Assembly (NCBI GenBank): GCA_022661535.1
Contig: JAKULF010000024.1
Span: forward strand, 1 to 45,433
Direction of reading: 5' to 3'
Length of the DNA: 45,433 bases
DNA from: Eutypa lata
Lineage: Eukaryota; Ascomycota; Sordariomycetes; Xylariales; Diatrypaceae
Both the position numbers and the translations under genes were made by a program. Below are positions 40,057 through 45,433 of the stretch, in pieces (within the stretch, counting starts at the first letter, position 1; each line of letters opens with the position of its first letter). The notes below the pieces were generated by a model, which saw nothing but the letters and a program-made list of their open reading frames with translations, was not told the origin of the DNA and made no database searches.

Positions 40057-43000
40057 TTACATAAAGAAATCTACATCAGAAAAATTAGGAAATCTAACTT
40101 TTATATAATCAACAAACAATAATCAATCATCAGTTTTAGGTACCTTACAAAAATTTCCACGTCTTTTTAATTGAGAAATTATATTAACATTTACACAAAT
40201 TTCTTCATCATAACCCATTAAAAAATTAACGATTTCTTTATAATTTTTAAACTCGTCAATTCTTAAATTAAACATGTTATTTAATAAAGCTTTAATAAAA
40301 TTTCTAATCATCACATCTCTTTTGTTTTTGTATTTACCTGATGGATTATTACTTAAGTTTTTTGCATATAATGAAACTTTTGGTAATTTACTAATATAAC
40401 GCATTAAAGAACCTTTATCAACATTTATTAATGGTTTAGAATCTAGCAATGTTTTACCATCATCCTCAATAATAACACGTTTATTATCAAACATTAGACG
40501 AAATATTTTTTCTGAGTAAACATCTGTAACATGTCCACCATTCTTAAAATATCCTTACCACTTCTTAACTGTTTTTGAATAAATATTAATTCTTTATTAC
40601 CTAACATTTTATCAGTTAATAAATTGTTAATTTCTACTAAAGACATTCTACCTCTTTGAAAACCTGTAGCAGCAATAATATTACCATCAACACTCAATTG
40701 ACCCCTAGTACATCAACTTAAAATTCCTGAACCTTTATTTTTCAGCTCAAGTATATCAGAACCATCACGTATTTTACGATATTCTAAATATAAAGATTTA
40801 TTCATAAACTTATGTTTAAGAACTTTTTCCTCTAAATTTTCTATATTTGTTATAAATCATCGTCTGTTGTAACGATACAATCTCACCATCTAATAAATTA
40901 ATAGTATGTAATAATTCACCAATAACGCATCTAATAAATGAAGTAATTCAAGAAGCTATTAACGGATTAGATAAATCATTTCCCTCCATTCTTTTCATTT
41001 CCTGAGTTCTAGTATCAAACTTCTCTTTATTATTTATACCACGTACAACTAAACCATATATAGAATTTCCTATCTCTTTTCATAATGCATTATTAATTGT
41101 CCCTTTAGGATATTTTGATCTTTCATTTTGTATTTCTTTAATACAACCATAGAAGGGTTTTTCAACAATCAAACCACCATTTAAAGTTCTTATTTTCTTA
41201 AAAGGTATATAATATATATCCTTAATTTTAAATTTAGCCCCTTGTTTTTTAGCTACAAAATACTCCATGTATGTAATAAAGGCAGTTCCCATTAAAGGAT
41301 ATACAGTAGTGTTTTCATCACATTACAAGGTATTGAAGGGTATTTAACACTTTCTGGGAATTCAAAATTTACATTTAAGATTGTGTATGAATTAAATTTA
41401 TCTAACCATCTCATTCTTTCAAAGTCTTTAATACTAAGAGATCTGGCAGCTTGATAATCTGGAGTTCCTAATATTAACATTGCTGTTGTATAAGCACTTA
41501 CCAAATCATAATCATACCATATCCTATTTTTATCTAAATCATAACCATACATAAAAGATTCATTACGACCTCCTTTATAATTTGCTATAAACATAGTACT
41601 TTTTACACCTAATTCTTTAAGAACACTTAATCCTTTAGGAGTTAGACTTTTACTTACATTGGTCATTAAATATTTTTCTGATAGTTGATAACCTGAATAA
41701 TTTGTATCTTTTCAATATTTTCTTATATAATTACTACTCAATCCAGATAATGTTAAGGGTATACCAAAACCATTTATTGTATGATTAAATTCCTCCATAA
41801 AACAACCATGGATTAGAGCAATTAAACTATCTTGCATAGCATATGATTTAAACAATTCAGGATCTTCTTTTTGAAATCTTTCCATATTTTCAAGTTGTTC
41901 AATAGACAATTTTATCTTTTCTATACCCTCATATAATGATGATACAGCATCTAAACTTTTTCTACCGGGAGATATAAGCATTGTATCTCTTACAATTACA
42001 TTCATACCTCCTAATAAAATAGGTTTTCTCATAGTAACAAAACTTTTATTTACTATATCTAATTCTAATTTGTACTTTTCAAAATCACATAACATACTTA
42101 AATCGGCCGGAGTATAATGACTTATAATATAATTATTCAATCTTTTAGTAACACTAACTCTTTCATTTGTATATGAAGTATTATTTGTTCTAGTATATTT
42201 CTTATTCCTGTCATTCAATTCAATTCTACTATCTAAAAAATTAATATCTTCAACAGAATTAACCATTCCTTCCAATTCACTTTTTATAGTACTCAAATCT
42301 TCTATGTCACCTTCTTTAAGATTTAAATCTATATTACTCTTTGAAATACTTTCTAATATACCTTTTATATAGCAAATCTTTTTCTAAATCTAATTCTACC
42401 AATTTATAAGATGTTTTAACCAAATCTTCAAAACTATATTTATTACATTCTTTATAATAGTTTTTATTTTACTTCTGTCAAAAATAAACGTTATTGTATC
42501 ATTTACCTCAATAAACCTGATGTTTTTGAATCTTTAGACTTAAAAACTTTAAACCCTGAATTAATTTAGATAAAGAAGTATCAAAATTTCCATATTTATA
42601 AACTCTAATTTCTCTTATAGAATTATTTATATAATCTTTAATACTTCATCATTTTATATTTTTACCAATTGGTATAACTCTTCCTAATTTACCACCAGTT
42701 AATACATTAATCGGTTCAAAATCAAAATCACTATGAATAGGAAATTTTACCATTGTTTTTGTATTTACTGATAATTGTACAGATAAAAGTTTGTTCTTAT
42801 TCTTTGCTAAATCTATATTTTGATATTCTGTATCAAAACCAGAATAAATATTTTGTGTTATTGAGATACCATTTTTTCTAAGTTTTAATCTTATAGATGG
42901 ATCTAACTTATTATAAATTTCTTTAGACAATATTAAATAATCCAATAACAAATCATTTAAATCACCATCATTTTTAACATTTTCTTGTAATTTTAATATT

Positions 43001-43844
43001 AATTTCTCTGTAAACATATAAAGATTTAAATTTACTAAGTTATAAGATCACTTAAAAAATTCACCTAATTCATTATAACTTACTATTTTATTACCTATTT
43101 TTACAGATTCACCATCTTTGCTTCATTAACTTCTAATTCCTCTTTTTTATGTCCAGAATCTTCGTCAACATCTAATAAAATTCTTTTACACACTCTTCAA
43201 TTACTTCATATTTAGTTACATCAAGATCATTGATATAACCTTTTGCATTAATATTTTTAAGAAGTTGAAGTATTCCATCTATTTGATTATATACATTTAA
43301 ATAATCATTACCGGTATTAGCATAGAAATTAAAAATTCAATTCTTTTCAATAACTTAACAGGTAATGTTTTTTCCACTTTATCTAAAATTAATTCTCTAC
43401 CTATTTTATTATCTATAATTTTCTCACTATTTTCATCACTATTTTCATTACTATTTTTATTAATAGTTGAATAATATCTTACTTGATAACTTAACCTAAA
43501 ACCTACATAATTTACATATTCTAAAGACTTGAAATGATTCTGTAAACCATTTAAATCATTATTCTGGAAACCATTTAAATTATATAAATTACTAAAAATA
43601 GTATAAATTATACCATATAAATTTATATTAGCCAATACATTTAAGGAAAGATAGAAATTTCCTATATAAAGGCCTGAACAGCTACATATTTTTACCAAAC
43701 AAGAACAACCACATATTTTAGCAAAACAGGAACTATTAAATGCATATTTTTGTAAAAACTTTTAATACAAAAATCTATTAAGTTAACATATCTCTTCTCA
43801 ATTCAAGGCATTCTAAAAAATATTAAAAATAATTGATAATTCAT
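40057..43844 (-). pseudogene. dpo: Copy K: family B DNA polymerase copy with many small indels
   Basis: It is ten bases shorter than the intact copies overall. Losses of one or two bases lie in the A-run before 43780 and near 43325, 43178, 43117, 42549, 42525, 42463, 42367, 41320, 40873 and 40546, with a two-base gain near 40858. The Exo II to Exo III block (41712-42296) is open and has the full five-T run. Indel density rises sharply compared with copies F-I and mirrors copies A and B at the other edge. Confidence 0.85.
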
Positions 43845-44285
43845 ATCTTTATTAATTAATAAATGATTATTTATCTTTTCAAATCATTCAAGAATTGTAA
43901 GGACTTGCACCTCCAGTAACAAACATTCCAAAAAACGAAAATTTAAATGTTTATTCGTTCTATAACCAATTCTTTCTGTTTAATAATTAGTTACAATCAT
44001 TAAACAAAACCCCTATCCCACACCTCTTCAAAATAATCGTCTTTTATAGATTTCATGGCTTTTTGAGTCTTACTTACCATAAAATCTTTTCATTTCGAAT
44101 AACAATCAACCTATAGCTTTTTTATTAATAATAATCATTTTTATTACATATTATATGTCACATTTTCATGTCACAATCATATGTCATATTTTTGATCATG
44201 AAAGAGATTTATATAACAGTAAGTTGATCACTATTAAATCTATATTGATTGATTTATTTATCACCTTATTTATCACCTTATTCAA
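43845..44285. other. Spacer K/L, non-coding, candidate control region
   Basis: This 441-bp spacer carries several small differences from the reference: one base lost near 43877, one C gained near 43914 within the T-arm-like stem, and a change near 44142. The cloverleaf-like element is at 43890-43974 (minus strand) and the iterons are at 44155-44193. Confidence 0.78.
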
Positions 44286-45433
44286 TTACATAAAGAAATC
44301 TACATCAGAAAAATTAGGAAATCTAACTTTTATATAATCAACAAACAATAATCAATCATCAGTTTTAGGTACCTTACAAAAATTTCCACGTCTTTTTAAT
44401 TGAGAAATTATATTAACATTTACACAAATTTCTTCATCATAACCCATTAAAAAATTAACGATTTCTTTATAATTTTTAAACTCGTCAATTCTTAAATTAA
44501 ACATGTTATTTAATAAAGCTTTAATAAAATTTCTAATCATCACATCTCTTTTGTTTTTGTATTTACCTGATGGATTATTACTTAAGTTTTTTGCATATAA
44601 TGAAACTTTTGGTAATTTACTAATATAACGCATTAAAGAACCTTTATCAACATTTATTAATGGTTTAGAATCTAGCAATGTTTTACCATCATCCTCAATA
44701 ATAACACGTTTATTATCAAACATTAGACGAAATATTTTTTCTGAGTAAACATCTGTAACATGTCCACCATTCTTAAAAATATCCTTACCACTTCTTAACT
44801 GTTTTTGAATAAATATTAATTCTTTATTACCTAACATTTTATCAGTTAATAAATTGTTAATTTCTACTAAAGACATTCTACCTCTTTGAAAACCTGTAGC
44901 AGCAATAATATTACCATCAACACTCAATTGACCCCTAGTACATCAACTTAAAATTCCTGAACCTTTATTTTTCAGCTCAAGTATATCAGAACCATCACGT
45001 ATTTTACGATATTCTAAATATAAAGATTTATTCATAAACTTATGTTTAAGAACTTTTTCCTCTAAATTTTCTATATTTGTTATAAATCCGTCTGTTGTAA
45101 CCGATACAATCTCACCATCTAATAAATTAATAGTATGTAATAATTCACCAATAACGCATCTAATAAATGAAGTAATTCAAGAAGCTATTAACGGATTAGA
45201 TAAATCATTTCCCTCCATTCTTTTCATTTCTGAGTTCTAGTATCAAACTTCTCTTTATTATTTATACCACGTACAACTAAATATATAGAATTTCCTATCT
45301 CTTTTCATAATGCATTATTAATTGTCCCTTTAGGATATTTTGATCTTTCATTTTGTATTTCTTTAATACAACCATAGAAGGGTTTTTCAACAATCAAACC
45401 ACCATTTAAAGTTCTTATTTTCTTAAAAGGTAT
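44286..45433 (-). CDS. dpo: Copy L: family B DNA polymerase, C-terminal part, cut by window edge
   Basis: It holds roughly the last 380 codons, from between palm motifs A and B to TAA at 44286-44288, including motif B, motif C and the C-terminal domain. One C is missing near 45229, and three bases are missing near 45281 close to motif B. The upstream part lies beyond the right edge of the window. Confidence 0.86.

Larger units (their letters stand above)
1..45433. repeat. Head-to-tail tandem array of a ~4,240-bp mitochondrial plasmid-like unit (about 10.7 copies)
   Basis: The same unit recurs in the same orientation from end to end, with no unique DNA at either edge. Stop-to-stop spacings of the polymerase gene are 4231, 4233, 4238, 4237, 4239, 4238, 4240, 4240, 4232 and 4229 bp. 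I found almost no substitutions between copies. Nearly all differences are 1-5 base indels, mostly in A/T runs and densest in the outermost copies. No inverted repeat bounds the unit, so it is not a linear invertron-type plasmid. Circular mitochondrial plasmids of fungi such as LaBelle and Fiji are known to form head-to-tail multimers, which this matches. An assembler unrolling reads from a circle or concatemer would give the same picture, so the copy number here should not be taken literally. Confidence 0.97.

Noticed and set aside
1..45433. Bacterial (Mycoplasma-like) origin because of UGA=Trp
   Set aside because: A lone plasmid-type family B polymerase, no ribosome-binding sites, no replication initiator or other bacterial genes, and the tandem plasmid structure fit fungal mitochondria better.

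Overview
The whole window is one head-to-tail tandem array of a single element of about 4,240 bp. It holds ten complete copies, a partial copy at each edge, and no unique flanking DNA. Every copy has the same layout: one large gene on the minus strand and a 442-bp non-coding spacer. In the standard code the gene looks like five or six short ORFs. If UGA is read as tryptophan (genetic code 4, fungal/mold mitochondria), they fuse into one 1,265-residue family B DNA polymerase. It carries the 3'-5' exonuclease motifs Exo I, II and III and the palm motifs A, B and C, in the normal order.

The AT richness, UGA(Trp) use (nine UGA against two UGG per gene), a lone family B polymerase, a unit of about 4.2 kb, and head-to-tail rather than inverted-repeat organisation all point to a fungal mitochondrial circular plasmid of the LaBelle/Fiji type known from Neurospora. 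A filamentous ascomycete host is likely, but the window cannot prove it. The alternative is a senDNA-like amplification of a mitochondrial segment carrying such a gene.

Layout, with the gene on the minus strand throughout: partial copy A 1-1487; B 1929-5717; C 6160-9950; D 10393-14188; E 14631-18425; F 18868-22664; G 23107-26902; H 27345-31142; I 31585-35382; J 35825-39614; K 40057-43844; partial copy L 44286-45433. Copies H and I are identical in length and fully open, and serve as reference. Copies D-G differ from them by one to three single-base changes in homopolymers. The outer copies (A-C, J-L) carry many small indels. That pattern looks like uncorrected long-read error at contig ends more than biological decay.

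Each spacer lies upstream of one polymerase gene and downstream of the next. Reading the minus strand from the stop codon it contains a 12-bp tandem duplication, two TGATCA palindromes, three 13-bp iterons, a possible 26-codon ORF, a G-rich tract, and an 82-nt tRNA-like cloverleaf about 47 nt before the first ATG. The plasmid appears to encode only its own replicase. Transcription and everything else would come from the host mitochondrion. The least explained parts are the cloverleaf, the iteron/G-rich block as a possible origin, and the cysteine-rich N-terminal extension of the polymerase.
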